Origin: Arenicola marina
Taxonomy: Eukaryota > Annelida > Polychaeta > Arenicolidae
Direction: 5' to 3'
DNA: 64,000 nucleotides
NCBI GenBank assembly: GCA_964019135.1
Contig: OZ025263.1
Location: 35,628,133 to 35,692,132, forward strand
Shown here in pieces: positions 28,022-39,176 of this stretch. A model generated the notes under the pieces. That model had not been told where the DNA came from. It saw nothing but the letters and a program-made list of their open reading frames with translations, and did no database searches. Position 1 is the stretch's first letter. Each line of letters opens with the position of its first letter. The translations under genes were made by a program, and so were the position numbers.

Positions 28022-31000
28022 ATGTTCTATCCAAACCCATGTCATTGTCGTGAGTTCACCGCCCTCCTCTCGCACATGTTCTATCCAAACCCATGTCATT
28101 GTCGTGAGTTCACCGCCCACCTCTCGCACATGTTCTATCCAAACCCATGTCATTGTCCTGAGTTCACCGCCCACCTCTCGCACATGTTCTATCCAAACCC
28201 ATGTCATTGTCGCATCTCGCACATGTTCTATCCAAACCCATGTCATTGTCGTGAGTTCACCGCCCACCTCTCGCACATGTTCTATCCACACCCATGTCAT
28301 TGTCGTGAGTTCACCGCCCACCTCTCGCACATGTTCTATCCAAGCCCATGTCATTGTCGTGAGTTCACCGCCCACCTCTCGCACATGTTCTATCCACACC
28401 CATGTCATTGTCGTGAGTTCACCGCCCTCCTCTCGCACATGTTCTATCCAAACCCATGTCATTGTCGTGAGTTCACCGCCCACCTCTCGCACATGTTCTA
28501 TCCACACCCATGTCATTGTCGTGAGTTCACCGCCCTCCTCTCGCACATGTTCTATCCACACCCATGTCATTGTCGTGAGTTCACCGCCCACCTCTCGCAC
28601 ATGTTCTATCCAAACCCATGTCATTGTCGTGAATTCACCGCCCACCTCTCGCACATGTTCTATCCAAACCCATGTCATTGTCGTGAGTTCACCGCCCACC
28701 TCTCGCACATGTTCTATCCAAACCCATGTCGTTGTCGTGAGTTCACCGCCCACCTCTCGCACATGTTCTATCCCCACCCATGTCATTGTCGTGAGTTCAC
28801 CGCCCACCTCTCGCACATGTTCTATCCACACACATGTCATTGTCGTGAGTTCACCGCCCACCTCTTGCACATGTTCTATCCACACCCATGTCATTGTCGT
28901 GAGTTCACCGCCCTCCTCTCGCACATGTTCTATCCAAACCCATGTCATTGTCGTGAGTTCACCGCCCACCTCTCGCACATGTTCTGTCCAAACCCATGTC
29001 ATTGTCGTGAGTTCACCGCCCACCTCTCGCACATGTTCTATCCACACCGATGTCATTGTCGTGAGTTCACCGCCCACCTCTCGCACATGTTCTATCCAAA
29101 CCCATGTCATTGTCGTGAGTTCACCGCCCTCCTCTCGCACATGTTCTATCCAAACCCATGTCATTGTCGTGAGTTCACCGCCCACCTCTCGCACATGTTC
29201 TATCCAAACCCATGTCATTGTCGTGAGTTCACCGCCCACCTCTCGCACATGTTCTATCCACACCCATGTCATTGTCGTGAGTTCACCGCCCACCTCTCGC
29301 ACATGTTCTATCCACACCCATGTCATTGTCGTGAGTTCACCGCCCTCCTCTCGCACATGTTCTGTCCAAACCCATGTCATTGTCGTGAGTTCACCGCCCA
29401 CCTCTCGCACATGTTCTATCCAAACCCATGTCATTGTCGTGAGTTCACCGCCCACCTTTCGCACATATTCTATCCACACCCATGTCATTGTCGTGAGTTC
29501 ACCGCCCACCTCTCGCACATGTTCTATCCAAACCAATGTCATTGTCGTGAGTTCACCGCCCACCTCTCGCACATGTTCTATCCAAACCCATGTCATTGTC
29601 GTGAGTTCACCGCCCTCCTCTCGCACATGTTCTATCCAAACCCATGTCATTGTCGTGAGTTCACCGCCTTCCTCTCGCACATGTTCTATCCAAACCCATG
29701 TCATTGTCGTGAGTTCACCGCCCACCTCTCGCACATGTTCTATCCAAACCCATGTCATTGTCGTGAGTTCACCGCCCTCCTCTCGCACATGTTCTATCCA
29801 CACCCATGTCATTGTCGTGAGTTCACCGCCCACCTCTCGCACATGTTCTATCCAAACCCATGTCATTGTCGTGAGTTCACCGCCCACCTCTCGCACATGT
29901 TCTATCCACACCCATGTCATTGTCGTGAGTTCACCGCCCACCTCTCGCACATGTTCTATCCAAGCCCATGTCATTGTCGTGAGTTCACCGCCCACCTCTC
30001 GCACATGTTCTATCCACACCCATGTCATTGTCGTGAGTTCACCGCCCTCCTCTCGCACATGTTCTATCCAAACCCATGTCATTGTCGTGAGTTCACCGCC
30101 CACCTCTCGCACATGTTCTATCCACACCCATGTCATTGTCGTGAGTTCACCGCCCTCCTCTCGCACATGTTCTATCCACACCCATGTCATTGTCGTGAGT
30201 TCACCGCCCTCCTCTCGCCCATGTTCTATCCACACCCATGTCATTGTCGTGAGTTCACCGCCCACCTCTCGCACATGTTCTATCCAAACCCATGTCATTG
30301 TCGTGAGTTCACCGCCCACCTCTCGCACATGTTCTATCCACACCCATGTCATTGTCGTGAGTTCACCGCCCTCCTCTCGCCCATGTTCTATCCACACCCA
30401 TGTCATTGTCGTGAGTTCACCGCCCACCTCTCGCACATGTTCTATCCACACCCATGTCATTGTCGTGAGTTCACCGCCCACCTCTCGCACATGTTCTATC
30501 CAAACCCATGTCATTGTCGTGAGTTCACCGCCCTCCTCTCGCACATGTTCTATCCACACCCATGTCATTGTCGTGAGTTCACCGCCCACCTCTCGCACAT
30601 GTTCTATCCAAACCCATGTCATTGTCGTGAGTTCACCGCCCACCTCTCGCACATGTTCTATCCACACCCATGTCATTGTCGTGAGTTCACCGCCCACCTC
30701 TCGCACATGTTCTATCCAAGCCCATGTCATTGTCGTGAGTTCACCGCCCACCTCTCGCACATGTTCTATCCACACCCATGTCATTGTCGTGAGTTCACCG
30801 CCCTCCTCTCGCACATGTTCTATCCAAACCCATGTCATTGTCGTGAGTTCACCGCCCACCTCTCGCACATGTTCTATCCACACCCATGTCATTGTCGTGA
30901 GTTCACCGCCCTCCTCTCGCACATGTTCTATCCACACCCATGTCATTGTCGTGAGTTCACCGCCCTCCTCTCGCCCATGTTCTATCCACACCCATGTCAT

Positions 31001-32471
31001 TGTCGTGAGTTCACCGCCCACCTCTCGCACATGTTCTATCCAAACCCATGTCATTGTCGTGAGTTCACCGCCCACCTCTCGCACATGTTCTATCCACACC
31101 CATGTCATTGTCGTGAGTTCACCGCCCTCCTCTCGCCCATGTTCTATCCACACCCATGTCATTGTCGTGAGTTCACCGCCCACCTCTCGCACATGTTCTA
31201 TCCACACCCATGTCATTGTCGTGAGTTTACCGCCCACCTCTCGCACATGTTCTATCCAAGCCCATGTCATTGTCGTGAGTTCACCGCCCACCTCTCGCAC
31301 ATGTTCTATCCAAACCCATGTCATTGTCGTGAGTTCACCGCCCACCTCTCGATCATGTTCTATCCACACCCATGTCATTGTCGTGAGTTCACCGCCCACC
31401 TCTCGCACATGTTCTATCCAAGCCCATATCATTGTCGTGAGTTCACAGCCCACCTCTCGCACATGTTCTATCCACACCCATGTCATTGTCGTGAGTTCAC
31501 CGCCCACCTCTCGCACATGTTCTATCCCCACCCATGTCATTGTCGTGAGTTCACCGCCCACCTCTCGCACATGTTCTATCCAAACCCATGTCATTGTCGT
31601 GAGTTCACCGCCCACCTCTCGCACATGGACTATCCAAACCCATGTCATTGTCGTGAGTTCACCGCCCACCTCCCGCACATGTTCTATCCAAACCCATGTC
31701 ATTGTCGCATCTCGCACATGTTCTATCCAAACCCATGTCATTGTCGTGAGTTCACCGCCCACCTCTCGCACATGTTCTATCCACACCCATGTCATTGTCG
31801 TGAGTTCACCGCCCACCTCTCGCTCATGTTCTATCCAAGCCCATGTCATTGTCGTGAGTTCACCGCCCACCTCTCGCACATGTTCTATCCACACCCATGT
31901 CATTGTCGTGAGTTCACCGCCCACCTCTCGCACATGTTCTATCCACACCCATGTCATTGTCGTGAGTTCACCGCCCACCTCTCGCACATGTTCTATCCAC
32001 ACCCATGTCATTGTCGTGAGTTCACCGCCCACCTCTCGCACATGCTCTATCCAAACCCATGTCATTGTCGTGAGTTCACCGCCCTCCTCTCGCACATGTT
32101 CTATCCACACCCATGTCATTGTCGTGAGTTCACCGCCCACCTCTCGCACATGTTCTATCCAAACCCATGTCATTGTCGTGAATTCACCGCCCACCTCTCG
32201 CACATGTTCTATCCAAACCCATGTCATTGTCGTGAGTTCACCGCCCAACTCTCGCACATGTTCTATCCAAACCCATGTCATTGTCGTGAGTTCACCGCCC
32301 TCCTCTCGCACATGTTCAATCCAAACCCATGTCATTGTCGTGAGTTCACCGCCCACCTCCCGCACATGTTCTATCCAAACCCATGTCATTGTCGTGAGTT
32401 CACCGCCCACCTCTCGCACATGTTCTATCCAAACCCGTCATTGTCGTGAGTTCACCGCCCTCCTCTCGCAC
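28022..32471. repeat. About 4.5-kb higher-order block, copy 2 (4450 bp)
   Basis: This block has 80 monomers of 54 bp, two of 39 bp (28212, 31707) and a 52-bp terminus. It follows copy 1 closely up to about 29.7 kb, including the catatt and ttctgtcc markers. The middle is then replaced by a 756-bp tandem duplication. The cgccttcctc marker at 29665 has its counterpart 4504 bp later in copy 3. Confidence 0.88.
29735..31246. repeat. 756-bp tandem duplication (2 x 14 monomers)
   Basis: The copies are 29735-30490 and 30491-31246. Both have the same order of 14 variants, including a tccaagccc unit (29960 and 30716) and two tctcgcccat units (30215/30377 against 30971/31133). The last monomer differs by gagttcacc against gagtttacc. 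The duplication is confined to the second 4.5-kb block, so it arose after the 4.5-kb blocks had separated. Confidence 0.9.
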
Positions 32472-35400
32472 ATGTTCTATCCAAACCGATGTCATTGTCG
32501 TGAGTTCACCGCCCTCCTCTCGCACATGTTCTATCCAAACCCATGTCATTGTCGTGAGTTCACCGCCCACCTCTCGCACATGTTCTATCCAAACCCATGT
32601 CATTGTCCTGAGTTCACCGCCCACCTCCCGCACATGTTCTATCCAAACCCATGTCATTGTCGCATCTCGCACATGTTCTATCCAAACCCATGTCATTGTC
32701 GTGAGTTCACCGCCCACCTCTCGCACATGTTCTATCCACACCCATGTCATTGTCGTGAGTTCACCGCCCACCTCTCGCACATGTTCTATCCAAGCCCATG
32801 TCATTGTCGTGAGTTCACCGCCCACCTCTCGCACATGTTCTATCCACACCCATATCATTGTCGTGAGTTCACCGCCCTCCTCTCGCACATGTTCTATCCA
32901 AACCCATGTCATTGTCGTGAGTTCACCGCCCACCTCTCGCACATGTTCTATCCACACCCATGTCATTGTCGTGAGTTCACCGCCCTCCTCTCGCAGATGT
33001 TCTAGCCACACCCATGTCATTGTCGTGAGTTCACCGCCCACCTCTCGCACATGTTCTATCCAAACCCATGTCATTGTCGTGAATTCACCGCCCACCTCTC
33101 GCACATGTTCTATCCAAACCCATGTCATTGTCGTGAGTTCACCGCCCACCTCTCGCACATGTTCTATCCAAACCCATGTCGTTGTCGTGAGTTCACCGCC
33201 CACCTCTCGCACATGTTCTATCCCCACCCATGTCATTGTCGTGAGTTCACCGCCCACCTCTCGCACATGTTCTATCCACACCCATGTCATTGTCGTGAGT
33301 TCACCGCCCACCTCTTGCACATGTTCTATCCAAACCCATGTCATTGTCGTGAGTTCACCGCCCTCCTCTCGCACATGTTCTATCCAAACCCATGTCATTG
33401 TCGTGAGTTCACCGCCCACCTCTCGCACATGTTCTGTCCAAACCCATGTCATTGTCGTGAGTTCACCGCCCACCTCTCGCACATGTTCTATCCACACCCA
33501 TGTCATTGTCGTGAGTTCACCGCCCACCTCTCGCACATGTTCTATCCAAACCCATGTCATTGTCGTGAGTTCACCGCCCTCCTCTCGCACATGTTCTATC
33601 CAAACCCATGTCATTGTCGTGAGTTCACCGCCCACCTCTCGCACATGTTCTATTCAAACCCATGTCATTGTCGTGAGTTCACCGCCCACCTCTCGCACAT
33701 GTTCTATCCACACCCATGTCATTGTCGTGAGTTCACCGCCCACCTCTCGCACATGTTCTATCCACACCCATGTCATTGTCGTGAGTTCACCGCCCTCCTC
33801 TCGCACATGTTCTGTCCAAACCCATGTCATTGTCGTGAGTTCACCGCCCACCTCTCGCACATGTTCTATCCAAACCCATGTCATTGTCGTGAGTTCACCG
33901 CCCACCTCTCGCACATGTTCTATCCAAACCCATGTCATTGTCGTGAGTTCACCGCCCACCTTTCGCACATATTCTATCCACACCCATGTCATTGTCGTGA
34001 GTTCACCGCCCACCTCTCGCACATGTTCTATCCAAACCAATGTCATTGTCGTGAGTTCACCGCCCACCTCTCGCACATGTTCTATCCAAACCCATGTCAT
34101 TGTCGTGAGTTCACCGCCCTCCTCTCGCACATGTTCTATCCAAACCCATGTCATTGTCGTGAGTTCACCGCCTTCCTCTCGCACATGTTCTATCCAAACC
34201 CATGTCATTGTCGTGAGTTCACCGCCCACCTCTCGCACATGTTCTATCCAAACCCATGTCATTGTCGTGAGTTCACCGCCCTCCTCTCGCACATGTTCTA
34301 TCCACACCCATGTCATTGTCGTGAGTTCACCGCCCACCTCTCGCACATGTTCTATCCACACCCATGTCATTGTCGTGAGTTCACCGCCCACCTCTCGCAC
34401 ATGTTCTATCCACACCGATGTCATTGTCGTGAGTTCACCGCCCACCTCTCGCACATGTTCTATCCACACCCATGTCATTGTCGTGAGTTCACCGCCCACC
34501 TCTCGCACATGTTCTATCCACACCCATGTCATTGTCGTGAGTTCACCGCCCACCTCTCGCACATGTTCTATCCACACCCATGTCATTGTCGTGAGTTCAC
34601 CGCCCACCTCTCGCACATGTTCTATCCACACCCATGTCATTGTCGTGAGTTCACCGCCCACCTCTCGCACATGTTCTATCCACACCGATGTCATTGTCGT
34701 GAGTTCACCGCCCACCTCTCGCACATGTTCTATCCAAACCCATGTCATTGTCGTGAGTTTACCGCCCACCTCTCGCACATGTTCTATCCACACCCATGTC
34801 ATTGTCGTGAGTTCACCGCCCACCTCTCGCACATGTTCTATCCAAACCCATGTCATTGTCGTGAGTTCACCGCCCACCTCTCGCACATGTTCTATCCAAA
34901 CCCATGTCATTGTCGTGAGTTCACCGCCCACCTCTCGCACATGTTCTATCCAAACCCATGTCATTGTCGTGAGTTCACCGCCCACCTCTCGCACATGTTC
35001 TATCCAAACCCATGTCATTGTCGTGAGTTCACCGCCCACCTCTCGCACATGTTCTATCCACACCCATGTCATTGTCGTGAGTTCACCGCCCACCTCTCGC
35101 ACATGTTCTATCCAAGCCCATGTCATTGTCGTGAGTTCACCGCCCACCTCTCGCACATGTTCTATCCACACCCATGTCATTGTCGTGAGTTCACCGCCCT
35201 CCTCTCGCACATGTTCTATCCAAACCCATGTCATTGTCGTGAGTTCACCGCCCACCTCTCGCACATGTTCTATCCACACCCATGTCATTGTCGTGAGTTC
35301 ACCGCCCTCCTCTCGCACATGTTCTATCCACACCCATGTCATTGTCGTGAGTTCACCGCCCACCTCTCGCACATGTTCTATCCAAACCCATGTCATTGTC

Positions 35401-37085
35401 GTGAATTCACCGCCCACCTCTCGCACATGTTCTATCCAAACCCATGTCATTGTCGTGAGTTCACCGCCCACCTCTCGCACATGTTCTATCCAAACCCATG
35501 TCATTGTCGTGAGTTCACCGCCCACCTCTCGCACATGTTCTATCCAAACCCATGTCATTGTCGTGAGTTCACCGCCCACCTCTCGCACATGTTCTATCCA
35601 AACCCATGTCATTGTCGTGAGTTCACCGCCCACCTCTCGCACATGTTCTATCCAAACCCATGTCGTTGTCGTGAGTTCACCGCCCACCTCTCGCACATGT
35701 TCTATCCAAACCCATGTCATTGTCGTGAGTTCACCGCCCACCTCTCGCACATGTTCTATCCAAACCCATGTCATTGTCGTGAGTTCACCGCCCACCTCTC
35801 GCACATGTTCTATCCAAACCCATGTCATTGTCGTGAGTTCACCGCCCACCTCTCGCACATGTTCTATCCAAACCCATGTCATTGTCGTGAGTTCACCGCC
35901 CACCTCTCGCACATGTTCTATCCAAACCCATGTCATTGTCGTGAGTTTACCGCCCTCCTCTCGCACATGTTCTATCCAAACCCATGTCATTGTCGTGAGT
36001 TTACCGCCCTCCTCTCGCACATGTTCTATCCAAACCCATGTCATTGTCGTGAGTTCACCGCCCACCTCTCGCACATGTTCTATCCAAACCCATGTCATTG
36101 TCGTGAGTTTACCGCCCTCCTCTCGCACATGTTCTATCCAAACCCATGTCATTGTCGTGAGTTCACCGCCCACCTCTCGCACATGTTCTATCCACACCCA
36201 TGTCATTGTCGTGAGTTCACCGCCCACCTCTCGCACATGTTCTATCCAAACCCATGTCATTGTCGTGAGTTCACCGCCCACCTCTCGCACATGTTCTATC
36301 CAAACCCATGCAATTGTCGTGAGTTCACCGCCCTCCTCTCGCACATGTCCTATCCAAACCCATGTCATTGTCGTGAGTTCACCGCCCACCTCTCGCACAT
36401 GTTCTATCCAAACCCATGTCATTGTCGTGAGTTCACCGCCCACCTCTCGCACATGTTCTATCCAAACCCATGTCATTGTCGTGAATTCACCGCCCACCTC
36501 TCGCACATGTTCTATCCAAACCCATGTCATTGTCGTGAGTTCACCGCCCACCTCTCGCACATGTTCTATCCAAACCCATGTCATTGTCGTGAGTTCACCG
36601 CCCACCTCTCGCACATGTTCTATCCAAACCCATGTCGTTGTCGTGAGTTCACCGCCCACCTCTCGCACATGTTCTATCCAAACCCATGTCGTTGTCGTGA
36701 GTTCACCGCCCACCTCTCGCACATGTTCTATCCACACCCATGTCATTGTCGTGAGTTCACCGCCCACCTCTCGCACATGTTCTATCCACACCCATGTCAT
36801 TGTCGTGAGTTCACCGCCCACCTCTCGCACATGTTCTATCCAAACCCATGTCATTGTCGTGAGTTCACCGCCCTCCTCTCGCACATGTTCTATCCAAACC
36901 CATGTCATTGTCGTGAGTTCACCGCCCACCTCTCGCACATGTTCTATCCAAACCCATGTCATTGTCGTGAGTTCACCGCCCACCTCTCGCACATGTTCTA
37001 TCCACACCCATGTCATTGTCGTGAATTCACCGCCCACCTCTCGCACATGTTCTATCCAAACCCATGTCATTGTCGCATCTCGCAC
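32472..37085. repeat. Third, diverged block ending the left domain
   Basis: The first part, to about 35.0 kb, follows the 4.5-kb blocks: same head, the ttctgtcc marker at 33432, and the paired cacaccgatg units near 34413 and 34683. From about 35.0 kb to 37.07 kb it instead matches 3.2-5.24 kb at an offset of 31,831 bp (tccaagccc 3280/35111, gtcgttg 3831/35662, gcaattg 4479/36310). It ends at the last 39-bp monomer and has no 52-bp unit. It is therefore a junction between two higher-order types. Confidence 0.85.
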
Positions 37086-39176
37086 ATGTTCTATCCAAAC
37101 CCATGTCATTGTCGTGAGTTCACCGCCCACCTCTCGCACATGTTCTATCCACACCCATGTCATTGTCGTGAGTTCACCGCCCACCTCTCGCACATGTTCT
37201 ATCCAAGCCCATGTCATTGTCGTGAGTTCACCGCCCACCTCTCGCACATGTTCTACCCACACCCATGTCATTGTCGTGAGTTCACCGCCCTCCTCTCGCA
37301 CATGTTCTATCCAAACCCATGTCATTGTCGTGAGTTCACCGCCCACCTCTCGCACATGTTCTATCCACACCCATGTCATTGTCGTGAGTTCACCGCCCTC
37401 CTCTCGCACATGTTCTATCCACACCCATGTCTTTGTCGTGAGTTCACCGCCCACCTCTCGCACATGTTCTATCCAAACCCATGTCATTGTCGTGAATTCA
37501 CCGCCCACCTCTCGCACATGTTCTATCCAATCCCATGTCATTGTCGTGAGTTCACCGCCCACCTCTCGCACATGTTCTATCCAAACCCATGTCATTGTCG
37601 TGAGTTCACCGCCCACCTCTCGCACATGTTCTATCCAAACCCATGTCATTGTCGTGAGTTCACCGCCCACCTCTCGCACATGTTCTATCCAAACCCATGT
37701 CATTGTCGTGAGTTCACCGCCCACCTCTCGCACATGTTCTATCCAAACCCATGTCGTTGTCGTGAGTTCACCGCCCACCTCTCGCACATGTTCTATCCAA
37801 ACCCATGTCATTGTCGTGATTTCACCGCCCACCTCTCGCACATGTTCTATCCAAACCCATGTCATTGTCGTGAGTTCACCGCCCACCTCTCGCACATGTT
37901 CTATCCAAACCCATGTCATTGTCGTGAGTTCACCGCCCACCTCTCGCACATGTTCTATCCAAACCCATGTCATTGTCGTGAGTTCACCGCCCACCTCTCG
38001 CACATGTTCTATCCAAACCCATGTCATTGTCGTGAGTTTACCGCCCTCCTCTCGCACATGTTCTATCCAAACTCATGTCATTGTCGTGAGTTTACCGCCC
38101 TCCTCTCGCACATGTTCTGTCCAAACCCATGTCATTGTCGTGAGTTCACCGCCCACCTCTCGCACATGTTCTATCCAAACCCATGTCATTGTCGTGAGTT
38201 TACCGCCCTCCTCTCGCACATGTTCTATCCAAACCCATGTCATTGTCGTGAGTTCACCGCCCACCTCTCGCACATGTTCTATCCACACCCATGTCATTGT
38301 CGTGAGTTCACCGCCCACCTCTCGCACATGTTCTATCCAAACCCATGTCATTGTCGTGAGTTCACCGCCCACCTCTCGCACATGTTCTATCCAAACCCAT
38401 GCAATTGTCGTGAGTTCACCGCCCGCCTCTCGCACATGTCCTATCCAAACCCATGTCATTGTCGTGAGTTCACCGCCCACCTCTCGCACATGTTCTATCC
38501 AAACCCATGTCATTGTCGTGAGTTCACCGCCCACCTCTCGCACATGTTCTATCCAAACCCATGTCATTGTCGTGAATTCACCGCCCACCTCTCGCACATG
38601 TTCTATCCAAACCCATGTCATTGTCGTGAGTTCACCGCCCACCTCTCGCACATGTTCTATCCAAACCCATGTCATTGTCGTGAGTTCACCGCCCACCTCT
38701 CGCACATGTTCTATCCAAACCCATGTCGTTGTCGTGAGTTCACCGCCCACCTCTCGCACATGTTCTATCCAAACCCATGTCATTGTCGTGAGTTCACCGC
38801 CCACCTCTCGCACATGTTCTATCCACACCCATGTCATTGTCGTGAGTTCACCGCCCACCTCTCGCACATGTTCTATCCACACCCATGTCATTGTCGTGAG
38901 TTCACCGCCCACCTCTCGCACATGTTCTATCCAAACCCATGTCATTGTCGTGAGTTCACCGCCCTCCTCTCGCACATGTTCTATCCAAACCCATGTCATT
39001 GTCGTGAGTTCACCGCCCACCTCTCGCACATGTTCTATCCAAACCCATGTCATTGTCGTGAGTTCACCGCCCACCTCTCGCACATGTTCTATCCACACCC
39101 ATGTCATTGCCGTGAGTTCACCGCCCACCTCTCGCACATGTTCTATCCAAACCCATGTCATTGTCGTGAGTTCACC
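34995..39176. repeat. 2091-bp offset duplication across the domain boundary
   Basis: Markers in about 35.1-37.0 kb recur 2091 bp later in 37.2-39.1 kb; for example tccaagccc is at 35111 and 37202 and gcaattg at 36310 and 38401. The offset equals 38 monomers of 54 bp plus the single 39-bp monomer at 37047-37085. Both copies also match about 3.2-5.2 kb, at offsets of 31,831 and 33,922 bp. The exact ends are uncertain by a few monomers. Confidence 0.82.

Larger units (their letters stand above)
2911..32471. repeat. 52-bp deletion monomers, 8 copies
   Basis: These monomers lack consensus positions 18-19, so aacccatgtcatt becomes aacccgtcatt. The copies are at 2911-2962, 7778-7829, 9891-9942, 10846-10897, 12959-13010, 23412-23463, 27970-28021 and 32420-32471. 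Every copy lies 764 bp after the first base of one gcatct junction and 191 bp before the next. The deletion is therefore locked inside one higher-order cassette. It shifts the reading phase, which is why long open frames on both strands break at exactly these eight places. Confidence 0.95.
2209..32672. repeat. 955-bp, 18-monomer cassette, 8 copies
   Basis: Each cassette has sixteen 54-bp monomers, one 52-bp monomer and a terminal 39-bp monomer, 955 bp in all. Copies are at 2209-3163, 7076-8030, 9189-10143, 10144-11098, 12257-13211, 22710-23664, 27268-28222 and 31718-32672. The order of variants is largely shared: tccaagccc early, then tccacaccc units, a catgctcta unit, a cgtgaattc unit, a cgcccaactc unit, a catgttcaat unit (changed in the copy near 27870), a cccgcac unit, the 52-bp unit and a tgtcctgag unit. 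Only the copies at 9189 and 10144 are directly adjacent. The spacing between 39-bp junctions is exactly 955 in all eight, which marks a true higher-order unit embedded in variable filler. Confidence 0.92.
1..37085. repeat. Left array domain with 39- and 52-bp monomers
   Basis: This domain contains all 23 of the 39-bp monomers and all eight of the 52-bp monomers in the window, mixed among 54-bp units. The 52-bp monomers divide it into stretches ending at 2962, 7829, 9942, 10897, 13010, 23463, 28021 and 32471, with a last stretch to the final 39-bp monomer at 37047-37085. The successive lengths after 2962 are 4867, 2113, 955, 2113, 10453, 4558, 4450 and 4614 bp. Each length resolves exactly into 54x + 39y + 52z, so no other indel is needed. 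Confidence 0.93.
1213..37085. repeat. 39-bp deletion monomers, 23 copies
   Basis: These monomers lack consensus positions 30-44 (15 bp) and carry C-to-A at position 46, giving the junction gtcgcatctcgc. The junction gcatct starts at 1241, 2198, 3153, 6270, 7065, 8020, 8383, 9178, 10133, 11088, 11451, 12246, 13201, 14806, 14845, 18772, 22699, 23654, 27257, 28212, 31707, 32662 and 37075. Each monomer runs from 28 bases before to 10 bases after its junction's first base. All copies share the same breakpoint and the same substitution, so they descend from one event and were spread by amplification. Two are adjacent only at 14806/14845. The deletion keeps the reading phase. Confidence 0.95.
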
